DNA of 6,862 nucleotides from Candidatus Apopatosoma intestinale (lineage in GTDB: Bacteria > Bacillota > Clostridia > Oscillospirales > CAG-272). Below, in pieces: positions 1-6,859 of the stretch. Below the pieces are notes generated by a model. The model saw nothing but the letters and a program-made list of their open reading frames with translations, was not told the origin of the DNA and did not search any database. The translations under genes and the position numbers were made by a program. The stretch covers positions 1-6,862 of the forward strand of contig JAGHUY010000156.1 of the NCBI GenBank assembly GCA_018064545.1, in the 5' to 3' direction. Numbering within the stretch: position 1 is the first letter of the stretch; every line of letters starts with the position of its first letter.

Positions 1-16
1 GTCCACATTTGTGAAC
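1..16 (-). promoter_or_regulatory. Imperfect palindrome at the outward promoter's start point
   Basis: On the minus strand GTTCACA, two central bases AA, then TGTGGAC form a 7-2-7 inverted repeat with one mismatch (pairable as G-T in RNA). It begins at about the predicted first transcribed bases of the promoter at 25-53, a position typical for a repressor operator. It runs to the very edge of the window and may extend beyond. No regulator can be named from this. Confidence 0.4.
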
Positions 17-24
17 GCCTGTAT

Positions 25-53
25 ATCATAGCATAAAAGCGGTAATTTGTCAA
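25..53 (-). promoter_or_regulatory. Strong sigma-70/sigma-A promoter reading out of the window
   Basis: On the minus strand a perfect -35 box TTGACA (53-48) is followed by a 17-base spacer and a -10 box TATGAT (30-25). The spacer ends in TGC, giving an extended -10 (TGn) element directly before the hexamer. Transcription would start at about 20-17 and run off the low-coordinate end of the window. The -35 box begins 36 bases after the stop of the membrane-protein gene. The driven gene is not in the window. Confidence 0.85.
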
Positions 54-88
54 TATTATGAAGGAAAAAACTTACGAAAAATGAAAAA

Positions 89-730
89 TCAGTTTTGACC
101 GGCAAGAATGGCACGGAAAACGGAAAGATGCTGAGAAAAAGCGGCTTTTTCCGATCTCGCGACTTTCTTGGAGGAACTGTACGGCGCGGTTTTCAAAGCC
201 AGGACCACGGCACTGTTAAAAATGCCGAAGACCTCATTCTTTTTAGCCAAATCCGTTTGATTCAAATAGACGGCACAATCATCGTAGAAGAACTCGGGCG
301 AAGCAGCCGGCAGTTCCGGCACGACTTCTGCAAGCGGGATAAAGGCCTCTTTATACTTCTCATAGACGTCAGCCCGCATCAGATAAATATAAAAGGACTG
401 GACAAGCATGGTGGAGAGAAACTCGGAACTGGCCGCGTTTGCCTGATTCTCGATCGTGTCGCTCGGTTCGGGATAAAAAACCGTCCGGGAAAAGTTGATT
501 TCCACTTCTCCGTTCCCGCTGTTGTCCGGCGTGATCTTTTTGAGTGCTTTGGTAATTTCATGATACTGGGTATCGGAAATAACATCGTCACCCACGTACA
601 TAAACAGCGCGTCGTTGTTGGTCCGTCCGGCCATTTGAACAACGCCGATGACGGCGACGAAAAGAAAGAACGCTACGATGACCGTCGGCCATTTATAGTG
701 ATACCAATAGTTTTCCAGCCATTTTTTCAT
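89..730 (-). CDS. Uncharacterised membrane-anchored protein
   Basis: I do not recognise this 213-residue protein. It begins with a short aromatic, basic cytosolic stretch (MKKWLENYWYHYKWP), then a single hydrophobic segment at about 15-34. This fits an uncleaved signal anchor with the remaining 180 residues outside. There is no lipobox Cys after the segment. The outer part is mixed alpha/beta in appearance, with a beta-like FMYVGDDV (43-50), a possible helix at about 97-128, the aromatic- and acid-rich block SPEFFYDDCAVYLNQTDLAKKNEVFGIF (144-171) and a basic C-terminal stretch (SSSKKVARSEK, 185-195). Small anchored proteins with this kind of aromatic/Lys start occur in Clostridia, but I know no function. 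The start has AAAGGA 8 bases upstream. It sits 30 bases after the dipeptidase gene and is probably the last gene of the operon, since a strong promoter follows it. The gene is real by start site, packing and composition; the function is open. Confidence 0.85.
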   Translation of the reverse strand: MKKWLENYWYHYKWPTVIVAFFLFVAVIGVVQMAGRTNNDALFMYVGDDVISDTQYHEITKALKKITPDNSGNGEVEINFSRTVFYPEPSDTIENQANAASSEFLSTMLVQSFYIYLMRADVYEKYKEAFIPLAEVVPELPAASPEFFYDDCAVYLNQTDLAKKNEVFGIFNSAVVLALKTAPYSSSKKVARSEKAAFSQHLSVFRAILAGQN

Positions 731-760
731 AGAATGCGTCCTTTCTTTTCTGATTTTCTT

Positions 761-2215
761 TTAATTGTCTCCGCGATTATATCGGTTCGTCATGTGTTGC
801 AAGGCGTTGGCAAGAACACGGTTGAGCGTGGCCTGCGCCTCTTTTTTTGCCATATCGCAGAGTTTCCGATTGGCTTCATCAATGAGTTTTTCATCACCGG
901 TTTCCGCGATCTTGGCGTCATACTCGTTCAGAATCGCACGGGCATTGCTCATCACGGTGTTCTGATAACGCTCCACGTGAATGATGCCGGATGCAAAATG
1001 CGGATCGACGAGAGCACCGATAAACTGACTGCACCAATAGAAGTTATCCGTTGTCGCATCCGTCGTAACTTTACTGAGATAGTCGGGAATCTTTGCCGTG
1101 TTCGGATAGATGGGGAGAACGGTATTGAAAGCGGTAGACGCAAAGCAAATCCATTCCACGCCCTTGATGGCTTCCGGTTTATCCCCGCGGATTTGACAGA
1201 TGGCCATCGTATCCGTGTTGTTCTTGCTGATGGTGCGGTAAATATGCTTTCCGTTCACCGAATAGGGATTATACGGGGTTCCCTGATAGTAGGAGGACAA
1301 CAGATATTTGACGTCTTCGACCGTGACTTTGCTTTCGGGAACGAAAGACCACGGAATGTTGTCGCTTTCCGGCTTATAATCGGCATGATCGCCGTCCCAA
1401 CGGTATCTCGTCGGGCAGAGATAACGACCCATGAACCACGCTCTCGGCGTATTATAGATATGATCGGTGTCGGAATGAGAGCCGAAGCAGTTGCGAGGAT
1501 TGAACGAAGAAGAATTTGCCAAATCCAGATGATTCTTCTCGATGAACTCTTTCATGTCAGACGAGCAGAGATTCTCTTTTTTTGCACCGAAAGCGTCGTC
1601 AAAGTCAAAACGGTCAAGGCCGAACTGGTTCGGCATGATGACGCATTCTTCGTCTCTGACTCTCTGCGCGATCCAGTGATGACCGCCGATGGTCTCCATC
1701 CACCAGACCTCGTTTTCGTCATTGAAAGCGATACCGTTGGACTCATAGGTTCCGTATTTTTCGAGAAGTGAGCCGAGACGGAGGACGCCTTCGCGGGCGG
1801 TGTGGATATACGGCAGAACCAGAACGACAAGATCCTCTTCCCCGATACCGCCGGGAACGTCTTTTTCTTTTTTGGTTTTGGCTTTCTGATACCGGACCAT
1901 GGGGTCGGCCCCCAAAACGCGCGGGTTGGTGGTGATCGTTTCGGTGGCACTCATCCCGACGTTAGCCGCGTTGATACCCTGAGCCGCCCACGTACCCTTT
2001 GACGGGTTGACGTTCGGCGTGGCAGTATAGCGCATCGGCGTTTCGTCGAGTTCTACGGTCAGATGGCCGATCACGCTTTTATACGTTTTCGGCTGATCTT
2101 TCGGCTCAACAACGACCAGTTTTTTGACGTCAAACCCGCCGTCGTCGTTACGCGCGATCATGGTCGAACCGTCATTGCTGGCTTTCTTTCCAACCAAAAT
2201 GGTGGTGCAGGACAT
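761..2215 (-). CDS. C69 family dipeptidase (Ntn hydrolase)
   Basis: This 484-residue protein is an N-terminal-nucleophile cysteine dipeptidase of family C69 (PepD type, as in the Lactobacillus helveticus enzyme), expected to split dipeptides into amino acids. The N-terminus MSCTTILVGKKASNDGSTMIAR is a close form of the family pattern. Cys3 is the expected nucleophile, so Met-Ser must be removed to expose it; related enzymes also carry a very short propeptide. Other family-like blocks are WAAQGINAANVGMSATETI (76-94), EGVLRLGSLLEKYGTYESNG (142-161) and ENEVWWMETIGGHHWIAQR (168-185). There is no signal peptide, so it is likely cytosolic. The start follows GGAGG (2227-2223) with 7 bases of spacing, an excellent site. 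It lies 64 bases after lysS, and the following gene begins 30 bases after its TAA stop. Its presence behind lysS may supply amino acids from peptides, but that link is inference. The exact dipeptide specificity cannot be read from sequence. Confidence 0.93.
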   Translation of the reverse strand: MSCTTILVGKKASNDGSTMIARNDDGGFDVKKLVVVEPKDQPKTYKSVIGHLTVELDETPMRYTATPNVNPSKGTWAAQGINAANVGMSATETITTNPRVLGADPMVRYQKAKTKKEKDVPGGIGEEDLVVLVLPYIHTAREGVLRLGSLLEKYGTYESNGIAFNDENEVWWMETIGGHHWIAQRVRDEECVIMPNQFGLDRFDFDDAFGAKKENLCSSDMKEFIEKNHLDLANSSSFNPRNCFGSHSDTDHIYNTPRAWFMGRYLCPTRYRWDGDHADYKPESDNIPWSFVPESKVTVEDVKYLLSSYYQGTPYNPYSVNGKHIYRTISKNNTDTMAICQIRGDKPEAIKGVEWICFASTAFNTVLPIYPNTAKIPDYLSKVTTDATTDNFYWCSQFIGALVDPHFASGIIHVERYQNTVMSNARAILNEYDAKIAETGDEKLIDEANRKLCDMAKKEAQATLNRVLANALQHMTNRYNRGDN

Positions 2216-2230
2216 AAAACAACCTCCGAT

Positions 2231-2281
2231 TTATCGTAATCTTATCTCGTAATCTTAACTCGTAATCTTTACTCGTAATCT
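2231..2281 (-). repeat. 13-base tandem repeat, about four copies, lysS-dipeptidase gap
   Basis: Read on the minus strand there are three 13-base units of the form AGATTACGAG followed by TAA, TTA and ATA (2281-2269, 2268-2256, 2255-2243), and then a shorter 12-base unit AGATTACGATAA (2242-2231). The first nine bases, AGATTACGA, are identical in all four copies. The array starts at the second base of the lysS TAG stop and ends one base before the ATCGGAGG stretch that holds the dipeptidase ribosome binding site. The units are direct repeats, so they do not form a hairpin with each other. Confidence 0.95.
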
Positions 2282-3794
2282 ATTGTTCCAAAGACTTCAT
2301 CGTCGGGAACAGGAGCACGTCGCGGATGGCGGCGCTGTCAGTGAGAAGCATGCAGAGACGGTCAATACCGTATCCGATACCGCCCGTAGGAGGCATACCG
2401 ATCTCCAAGGCATTTAAGAAGTCCTCGTCCGTATGGTTCGCCTCTTCGTCACCGGCGGCAGCAAGGGCGTCCTGTGCTTTGAACCGTTCTCTCTGATCGA
2501 TCGGGTCGTTGAGTTCGGAATAAGCGTTGCACATCTCCCAACCGTTCATGAACATTTCAAAGCGTTCGACGTATTCGGGATTATCCGGTTTTTTCTTGGT
2601 AAGCGGAGAAATCTCGATCGGGTGATCCATGACGAACGTCGGCTGGATCAGATGCTCTTCGACGAACGTCTCGAAGAACAGATTCAAAATATCGCCTTTC
2701 TTGTGGCGGTCTTCAAATTCTACACCATGCTCCTTAGCAACTTTACGGGCCTCTTCCAACGTATGAATTTCATTAAAATCAACGCCGGAATACTGTTTGA
2801 CGGCATCCACCATGGTGATGCGTTCAAACGGCTTGCCGAGGTTCATTTCAACGCCGTTATAGGTGATCTTGGTCGTACCGAGAACCTCGTTTGCCACATA
2901 GCGGAACATATTTTCCGTCAGATCCATCATACCGTGATAGTCCGTGTAAGCCTGATAGAGTTCCATCAGCGTAAATTCGGGATTATGACGCGTATCCAGT
3001 CCCTCGTTGCGGAAGACACGGCCGATCTCATATACGCGTTCCAGACCGCCGACGATCAGACGTTTCAAATACAGTTCCAAAGATATGCGGAGACGCAAGT
3101 CCTCGTCAAGAGCGTTAAAATGCGTTTCAAACGGACGGGCAGACGCACCGCCGGCATTGGCGACCAGCATCGGTGTCTCGACTTCCATAAAGCCCTGAGA
3201 ATCGAGGTAGCGGCGAATGGTGCTGATGATCTTGGAACGCTTGATAAACGTATCCTTGACCTCGGGATTGACGATCAGATCGACGTATCTCTGACGGTAC
3301 CGAAGATCGGTGTTGGTCAGCCCGTGATACTTTTCCGGGAGAATCTGCAAACTCTTGGAAAGCAGAGTAAACGTGGTCGCGTGGACGGAGATTTCTCCGG
3401 TCTGCGTTTTGAAAACGGTTCCCTTGATACCGACCAGATCGCCGATGTCGTCTTTTTTGAAATCGGCATACGGCTCTTCCCCGATGCTGTCTCTCGCTAC
3501 GTAAACCTGAATGGTTCCCTGTAAATCCTGAATATGACAAAAAGAAGCTTTCCCCATGACGCGTTTGGACATCATCCGTCCGGCGACGGAAACTTCTTTG
3601 CCCTCCAACTGCTCAAAACCGGCCTTGACTTCTTCACTGTGATGAGTCACGTCGTATTTTGTGATCTCAAAAGGATTCTTTCCGGCTTCGCAAAGAGCGG
3701 AAAGTTTATCCCGTCTGACCTGCAAAACTTCGCTTAGCCGTTCAGCCGTCATTTCCTGCTGATCGTTCTGATTCTGTCTTTCACTTACTGCCAT
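2280..3794 (-). CDS. lysS: Lysyl-tRNA synthetase, class II
   Basis: This enzyme attaches lysine to tRNA-Lys in the cytosol using ATP. The 504 residues match the usual bacterial class II LysS length. An N-terminal OB-fold anticodon-binding domain covers about 66-146 ([19 protein letters not shown]). The catalytic core has motif 1 around FMEVETPML (202-210), motif 2 around [21 protein letters not shown] (252-272) and motif 3 at GIGYGIDRL (472-480). Conserved flanking blocks are also present, including [10 protein letters not shown] (164-173), [12 protein letters not shown] (219-230), [11 protein letters not shown] (240-250), [13 protein letters not shown] (426-438) and GMPPTGG (466-472). No catalytic residue appears to be missing. 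The start has GGAGG 5 bases upstream, in a site directly abutting the greA TAG stop, so the two are very likely cotranscribed and possibly translationally coupled. The stop codon TAG is itself part of a 13-base tandem repeat that fills the next gap. No T-box or other leader element is visible before it. Confidence 0.98.
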   Translation of the reverse strand: MAVSERQNQNDQQEMTAERLSEVLQVRRDKLSALCEAGKNPFEITKYDVTHHSEEVKAGFEQLEGKEVSVAGRMMSKRVMGKASFCHIQDLQGTIQVYVARDSIGEEPYADFKKDDIGDLVGIKGTVFKTQTGEISVHATTFTLLSKSLQILPEKYHGLTNTDLRYRQRYVDLIVNPEVKDTFIKRSKIISTIRRYLDSQGFMEVETPMLVANAGGASARPFETHFNALDEDLRLRISLELYLKRLIVGGLERVYEIGRVFRNEGLDTRHNPEFTLMELYQAYTDYHGMMDLTENMFRYVANEVLGTTKITYNGVEMNLGKPFERITMVDAVKQYSGVDFNEIHTLEEARKVAKEHGVEFEDRHKKGDILNLFFETFVEEHLIQPTFVMDHPIEISPLTKKKPDNPEYVERFEMFMNGWEMCNAYSELNDPIDQRERFKAQDALAAAGDEEANHTDEDFLNALEIGMPPTGGIGYGIDRLCMLLTDSAAIRDVLLFPTMKSLEQ

Positions 3795-3804
3795 ACTATC
3801 CTCC

Positions 3805-4278
3805 CTATGCTTTTTCGATCTTCGTGACTTTCATGCGAATGACGCCGTCGGGGGTATCAATGTTGACGGTATCGCCGACCTTGGCGCCGATCAAGGCTTT
3901 CCCGATCGGAGACTGATCGGAAATCTTGTTCTCAGTCGGATTGGCATCAAACGTACTGACGATGATAAACTCATCATCTTCGTCTTCCGTCACGTCATGC
4001 ACGGAGACTTTGACACCGACGCGGACGGAATCAGAGCCGGCTCCGTCGCTGATGACCATCGCATGTTCGATGGCGTCTTCCAGTTCACTGATATGCGACT
4101 CGATTTTGCAATGCGCCTCTTTGGCGGCATCGTATTCGCTGTTTTCACTCAGGTCACCGTAAGAGCGGGCGATCCCCACATTCTCGGCGGCTTCTTTTCT
4201 TTTCACGTTTTTCAGATAATCCAATTCGTTTTTCAGTTTTTCAAGACCGGCTTCGGTCAGGACGACTTGTTTTGCCAT
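3805..4278 (-). CDS. greA: Transcription elongation factor GreA
   Basis: GreA binds the secondary channel of RNA polymerase and stimulates cleavage of the backtracked RNA 3' end, rescuing stalled complexes. The product is 157 residues, the normal family length. The N-terminal coiled coil (about 1-76) carries the signature [18 protein letters not shown], with Asp42 and Glu45 at the tip equivalent to the acidic residues (Asp41, Glu44 in E. coli) that coordinate the active-site magnesium. The C-terminal FKBP-like domain follows, with [14 protein letters not shown] at 123-136. An acidic stretch T-E-D-E-D-D-E at 97-103 lies in the linker or first strands. A longer reading from an ATG at 4314 would overlap the end of the protease gene and add 12 residues not typical of the family; the ATG at 4278 follows AAGGAG by 11 bases. 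It lies 22 bases after the protease gene and 10 bases before lysS, a common greA-lysS pairing in Firmicutes. Confidence 0.97.
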   Translation of the reverse strand: MAKQVVLTEAGLEKLKNELDYLKNVKRKEAAENVGIARSYGDLSENSEYDAAKEAHCKIESHISELEDAIEHAMVISDGAGSDSVRVGVKVSVHDVTEDEDDEFIIVSTFDANPTENKISDQSPIGKALIGAKVGDTVNIDTPDGVIRMKVTKIEKA

Positions 4279-4289
4279 GATGGTTTGTT

Positions 4290-4295
4290 CTCCTT
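4290..4295 (-). promoter_or_regulatory. Ribosome binding site fixing the greA start
   Basis: AAGGAG lies 11 bases before the ATG at 4278, inside the 22-base gap after the protease stop. The spacing is slightly long but no equally good site precedes the alternative ATG at 4314, which would overlap the protease gene. Confidence 0.7.
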
Positions 4296-4300
4296 TTTCC

Positions 4301-5623
4301 TTATTGATTAGCAATTTTATAGAATAACAGATCGGTTGCTTTCTGCAACTGATTATCTTCTTCCAAAGTTCGGATCAGATAATTCTTGGATGCACCGACT
4401 TCCGAAAGTTCAATCTCAATATCGGGAATGATGCCGATCCCGTCATAATTGTCGGATTTGGCCGACGTATATAAAAATGAAGTGACCATGACGTACCCGC
4501 CGGTCGAAAGCGGATAGGGGGATTGCCCGCACCCCTTTCCGTAAGTCTTGGTACCGACGACGGTCGCTTTTCCGTAATCTTTTAGCGAAGCGGTGAACAG
4601 TTCGGCGGCTGACGCCGTATTGCCGTTGACCAAAACGGCCATGGGCAAGTTAACTTCATTGGCATCGGAGTAATAGGTCTGACCGAGAGCCAGTTCCTCC
4701 CCGTCCCGATAAAACAGATTGACGATCGGCCCCTCGGGAAGCAGATAATCGAGAACCTCGCAAATGGCAGACAGTTCTCCGCCGGGGTTATCCCGCACGT
4801 CAAACACGATTCCCGCGCACCCGGCTTCCGTCAACGCCTCCATGGCACCGACAAACTGCGCCGGAGTATTGGAATAGAAGTCTGTGATATTGATATATCC
4901 GATTCGTTTTCCGTCGATTTCGATCATTTTGGCAATGACCGTCTGAGCCGAATAATAATTCCTGGTAACCGTGATAGTAAGCGTAGTCCCGCCGCGGTCA
5001 ACCGTCAGCACGACGTTGGTACCGACTTTTCCGCGGACGGCGTCAAGAGCGGCCGAATACCCGCCGAGTTCCGGAATGGTCTTGCCGTCAACGGCCAAGA
5101 TCCGGTCTCTGTCCTGAATGCCGGCGGAAAAAGCGGGGCTGTCGTTCATGACCAGTGTGACAAGAATAGCGTCACCGTCCTGAACGACGTACACGCCGAT
5201 CCCGGTCATATTTCCGCTCATTTCCGAAGTAAACGATGCCCACTCTTCCCGATTGTAATAAGCCGAATACTTGTCGCCGGAATAATAAGCATAGGTGTGG
5301 AGCATGGCATCGGACAGGGCGTCGGAATCCACGTCATAGATATAGTTCTGATCAAACGTATTGATCATTTCTAAAAGACTCGGACAGGAATAAACCGCCC
5401 GCATAAGATCGTCTATTGTTTTCTTTTCCCGTATTTTCAGAACGATAAAAGTGCTCTGAAAGGCGATCAGCGCCGCCAACAGAATGAGAAAGACAGACAA
5501 GGCGATAGAAATTTTGCGCGGTTCTCGGGCTCCTGCCGAAGAAAGATCGGCATACTCTTTCACCGCTTCAGGCTCTTTTTCATCCGTTAAACCCGAATCT
5601 GTCGTTTTTTCTTTCTCATCCAT
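4301..5623 (-). CDS. S41 family carboxy-terminal processing protease, membrane-anchored
   Basis: This 440-residue serine protease is of the CtpA/CtpB/Prc type. These enzymes cut proteins near their C-termini, usually outside the membrane. Residues 1-36 are charged and cytosolic, one membrane segment spans about 38-63, a PDZ domain covers about 135-222, and the S41 core about 238-405. The catalytic Ser is in NGNTASAAELF (Ser338) and the general-base Lys in TYGKGCGQ (Lys363). The spacing of 25 residues matches E. coli Prc (Ser430/Lys455), and Gln367 sits four residues after the Lys as in Bacillus CtpB. The conserved D-x-R-x-N-P-G-G stretch is at 275-282. The frame stays open up to an ATG at 5698, but that start would place an intrinsic terminator inside the gene. 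The ATG at 5623 has GGAG 8 bases upstream and gives a normal N-terminus. It is the first gene of a tight group with greA and lysS. Its substrate is unknown. Confidence 0.93.
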   Translation of the reverse strand: MDEKEKTTDSGLTDEKEPEAVKEYADLSSAGAREPRKISIALSVFLILLAALIAFQSTFIVLKIREKKTIDDLMRAVYSCPSLLEMINTFDQNYIYDVDSDALSDAMLHTYAYYSGDKYSAYYNREEWASFTSEMSGNMTGIGVYVVQDGDAILVTLVMNDSPAFSAGIQDRDRILAVDGKTIPELGGYSAALDAVRGKVGTNVVLTVDRGGTTLTITVTRNYYSAQTVIAKMIEIDGKRIGYINITDFYSNTPAQFVGAMEALTEAGCAGIVFDVRDNPGGELSAICEVLDYLLPEGPIVNLFYRDGEELALGQTYYSDANEVNLPMAVLVNGNTASAAELFTASLKDYGKATVVGTKTYGKGCGQSPYPLSTGGYVMVTSFLYTSAKSDNYDGIGIIPDIEIELSEVGASKNYLIRTLEEDNQLQKATDLLFYKIANQ

Positions 5624-5631
5624 GGTTTCAT

Positions 5632-5635
5632 CTCC
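5632..5635 (-). promoter_or_regulatory. Ribosome binding site fixing the protease start
   Basis: GGAG lies 8 bases before the ATG at 5623. The upstream in-frame ATG at 5698 lies within the span between regulator stop and terminator, so a transcript starting there would carry the hairpin within the coding region. This supports the shorter protein. Confidence 0.75.
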
Positions 5636-5660
5636 GTTATTTTGAAAGGGGTAATAACTC

Positions 5661-5687
5661 CAAAAAGCGAACCGATTGCGGTTCGCT
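5661..5687 (-). terminator. Intrinsic terminator after the PucR-type regulator
   Basis: On the minus strand a perfect 9-bp stem (AGCGAACCG / CGGTTCGCT) closes a four-base loop CAAT and is followed by TTTTT, whose first T is the last stem base (5666). It begins 17 bases after the regulator's TAA stop. The GC-rich stem, tight loop and T run fit a Rho-independent terminator. The T run is short (five, then GG), so some read-through into the protease gene is possible. Confidence 0.8.
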
Positions 5688-5704
5688 CCCAGAGTCATTC
5701 ATGT

Positions 5705-6790
5705 TTAATAGCGGTTGGGCTTGGAAGCCAGATAACTCTTGACCATCAAAGCCACCTTGAACGTAATGGCGTTTTCAAATTCCCGCAAGTCAAGACCGGT
5801 GATCTTTTTGATTTTGTCCAAACGGTAAACAAGCGTGTTACGGTGGACAAACATCTTTCTGGACGTCTCGGAGACGTTCAGATTGTTCTCAAAGAAGCTC
5901 TGAATGGTGGAGAGAGTTTCATGATCGAGGGAATCGATGGAACCTTTCTGGAATACTTCGTTCAGGAACATCTCACAAAGCGTGGTGGGAAGTTGATAGA
6001 TCAGACGGCCAATGCCGAGATTGGCATAACTGACCACGCTTTTTTCGGAATCAAAGATATGCCCGACCTCCAAAGCGGCCTGCGCTTCCCGATACGAGCG
6101 GGAAATGTCTTTAATATTACCAACCGGACTGCCGATCCCGATGGAAATCTTGGCATAATACTCGGATTCCAGCGTATTGACGATAGACGTAGCCGTCTCT
6201 TCCAGATCGGAATTTTCAATATCCGATTTGACCTCGCTGACCAAAACAATGTCATGCTCGCCAGTGCTGATGACGTAATCCTGATTCGCATTGGGAAACA
6301 GTTTTTGCATGATGTCATACGGAGAAATCTCGGTATTGGAGCCGAATTTCAAGAGGTAGACCACACGGGAGACATCCGTAGCAAAGTTCAGTTCTTTACT
6401 GCGAATATAAATATCACCCGGCAGAATGTTGTCGAGAAGAACGTTTTTAATAAAGGAAGTCTTATCGTATTTATCGTCATGATACGATTTGATATTGGAC
6501 AGCGATACGGCCAAAACAATGGAGAGTTGGGAAGCGAGTGCGTCTTCCCCTTCCACAAAAACAATATACTCCGAACCGGGTGCGGACGACATCGGACGAT
6601 AGGTGTAGCCGCCATAGATGATCAGATCGGAAATATAATTGATCTCTTCTTTGATAGACTGTTTGGTCTCCCCGATTTTCATCAGATCACTGCAAGCGAT
6701 CACGACACCGCTGTCGTCAATCACGCCGATGGTTCTTCCGACGGCGTCTTTCATCTGATGAATGACACCTTGGAACAAACGATTTGACAT
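5705..6790 (-). CDS. PucR/CdaR-type transcriptional regulator
   Basis: This 361-residue protein is probably a cytosolic DNA-binding regulator. The C-terminal part, about residues 293-350, shows the hallmark helix-turn-helix of the PucR/CdaR families: a run of N-L-N-V-S-E-T-S followed by VHRNTLVYRLDKI and a G-L-D-L-R segment. The middle (about 137-245) looks like the degenerate GGDEF-like domain of these regulators, with ISIGIGSP near 216 and the helix SYREAQAALEVG at 232-243. The first 100 residues resemble a diverged ligand-sensing domain; GVIDDSGVVIACSD and KIGE recall the sugar-diacid recognition domain, but the match is weak and the ligand is unknown. Known family members respond to purine metabolites, sugar diacids or amino acids, usually beside their target genes; no such catabolic gene is visible here. 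The start follows GAGGAG (6806-6801) by 10 bases. A terminator after the stop separates it from the next gene. The family call is firm; the role is not. Confidence 0.88.
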   Translation of the reverse strand: MSNRLFQGVIHQMKDAVGRTIGVIDDSGVVIACSDLMKIGETKQSIKEEINYISDLIIYGGYTYRPMSSAPGSEYIVFVEGEDALASQLSIVLAVSLSNIKSYHDDKYDKTSFIKNVLLDNILPGDIYIRSKELNFATDVSRVVYLLKFGSNTEISPYDIMQKLFPNANQDYVISTGEHDIVLVSEVKSDIENSDLEETATSIVNTLESEYYAKISIGIGSPVGNIKDISRSYREAQAALEVGHIFDSEKSVVSYANLGIGRLIYQLPTTLCEMFLNEVFQKGSIDSLDHETLSTIQSFFENNLNVSETSRKMFVHRNTLVYRLDKIKKITGLDLREFENAITFKVALMVKSYLASKPNRY

Positions 6791-6816
6791 AGGACTTTTT
6801 CTCCTCTCACATATAA

Positions 6817-6840
6817 CAAAAAGGCACTATGGCCTTCTTG
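6817..6840 (-). terminator. Hairpin with T-rich arm before the regulator gene
   Basis: On the minus strand CAAGAAGGC and GCCTTTTTG pair over nine positions, including one G-T, around the six-base loop CATAGT. The 3' arm supplies a TTTTT run, followed by GTTATAT. It could be an intrinsic terminator of an upstream minus-strand gene outside the window, or a leader hairpin of the regulator if its promoter lies further upstream. It ends 26 bases before the regulator's ATG. On the plus strand the G-T pair becomes an A-C mismatch, so the minus reading is preferred. Confidence 0.5.
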
Positions 6841-6853
6841 TTTTCACATATTG

Positions 6854-6859
6854 AATATA
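6854..6859 (-). promoter_or_regulatory. Possible -10 box for the regulator
   Basis: TATATT on the minus strand matches the -10 consensus at five of six positions, within the palindrome GAATATATTC (6853-6862). The -35 region would lie outside the window, so this is only a candidate. If used, the regulator's mRNA would carry the hairpin at 6817-6840 in its leader. Confidence 0.2.

Noticed and set aside
54..100. Possible terminator after the membrane-protein gene
   Set aside because: The region is T-rich on the minus strand, but the only pairings are three to five weak base pairs with mismatches or G-T pairs. I do not call a terminator.
95..1771. A 558-codon open frame on the plus strand opposite the membrane protein and dipeptidase genes
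   Set aside because: It is in exact antisense codon register with both genes. A stop there requires a TTA, CTA or TCA codon in the real gene, and these are rarely used here. The translation is low-complexity in style, rich in R, I, F and H, and has no recognisable motif.
2231..2281. CRISPR-like array
   Set aside because: Units of 12-13 bases are directly adjacent with no spacers, so this is a simple tandem repeat.
3795..3804. Possible lysS leader element such as a T-box
   Set aside because: Only 10 bases separate greA and lysS, filled by the ribosome binding site; there is no room for a riboswitch.
5642..6787. A 381-codon open frame on the plus strand opposite the whole PucR-type gene
   Set aside because: Same antisense register effect; the minus strand encodes a clear helix-turn-helix regulator with a good ribosome binding site. 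The similar frame at 2433-3524 opposite lysS and that at 3997-4311 opposite greA are explained in the same way.
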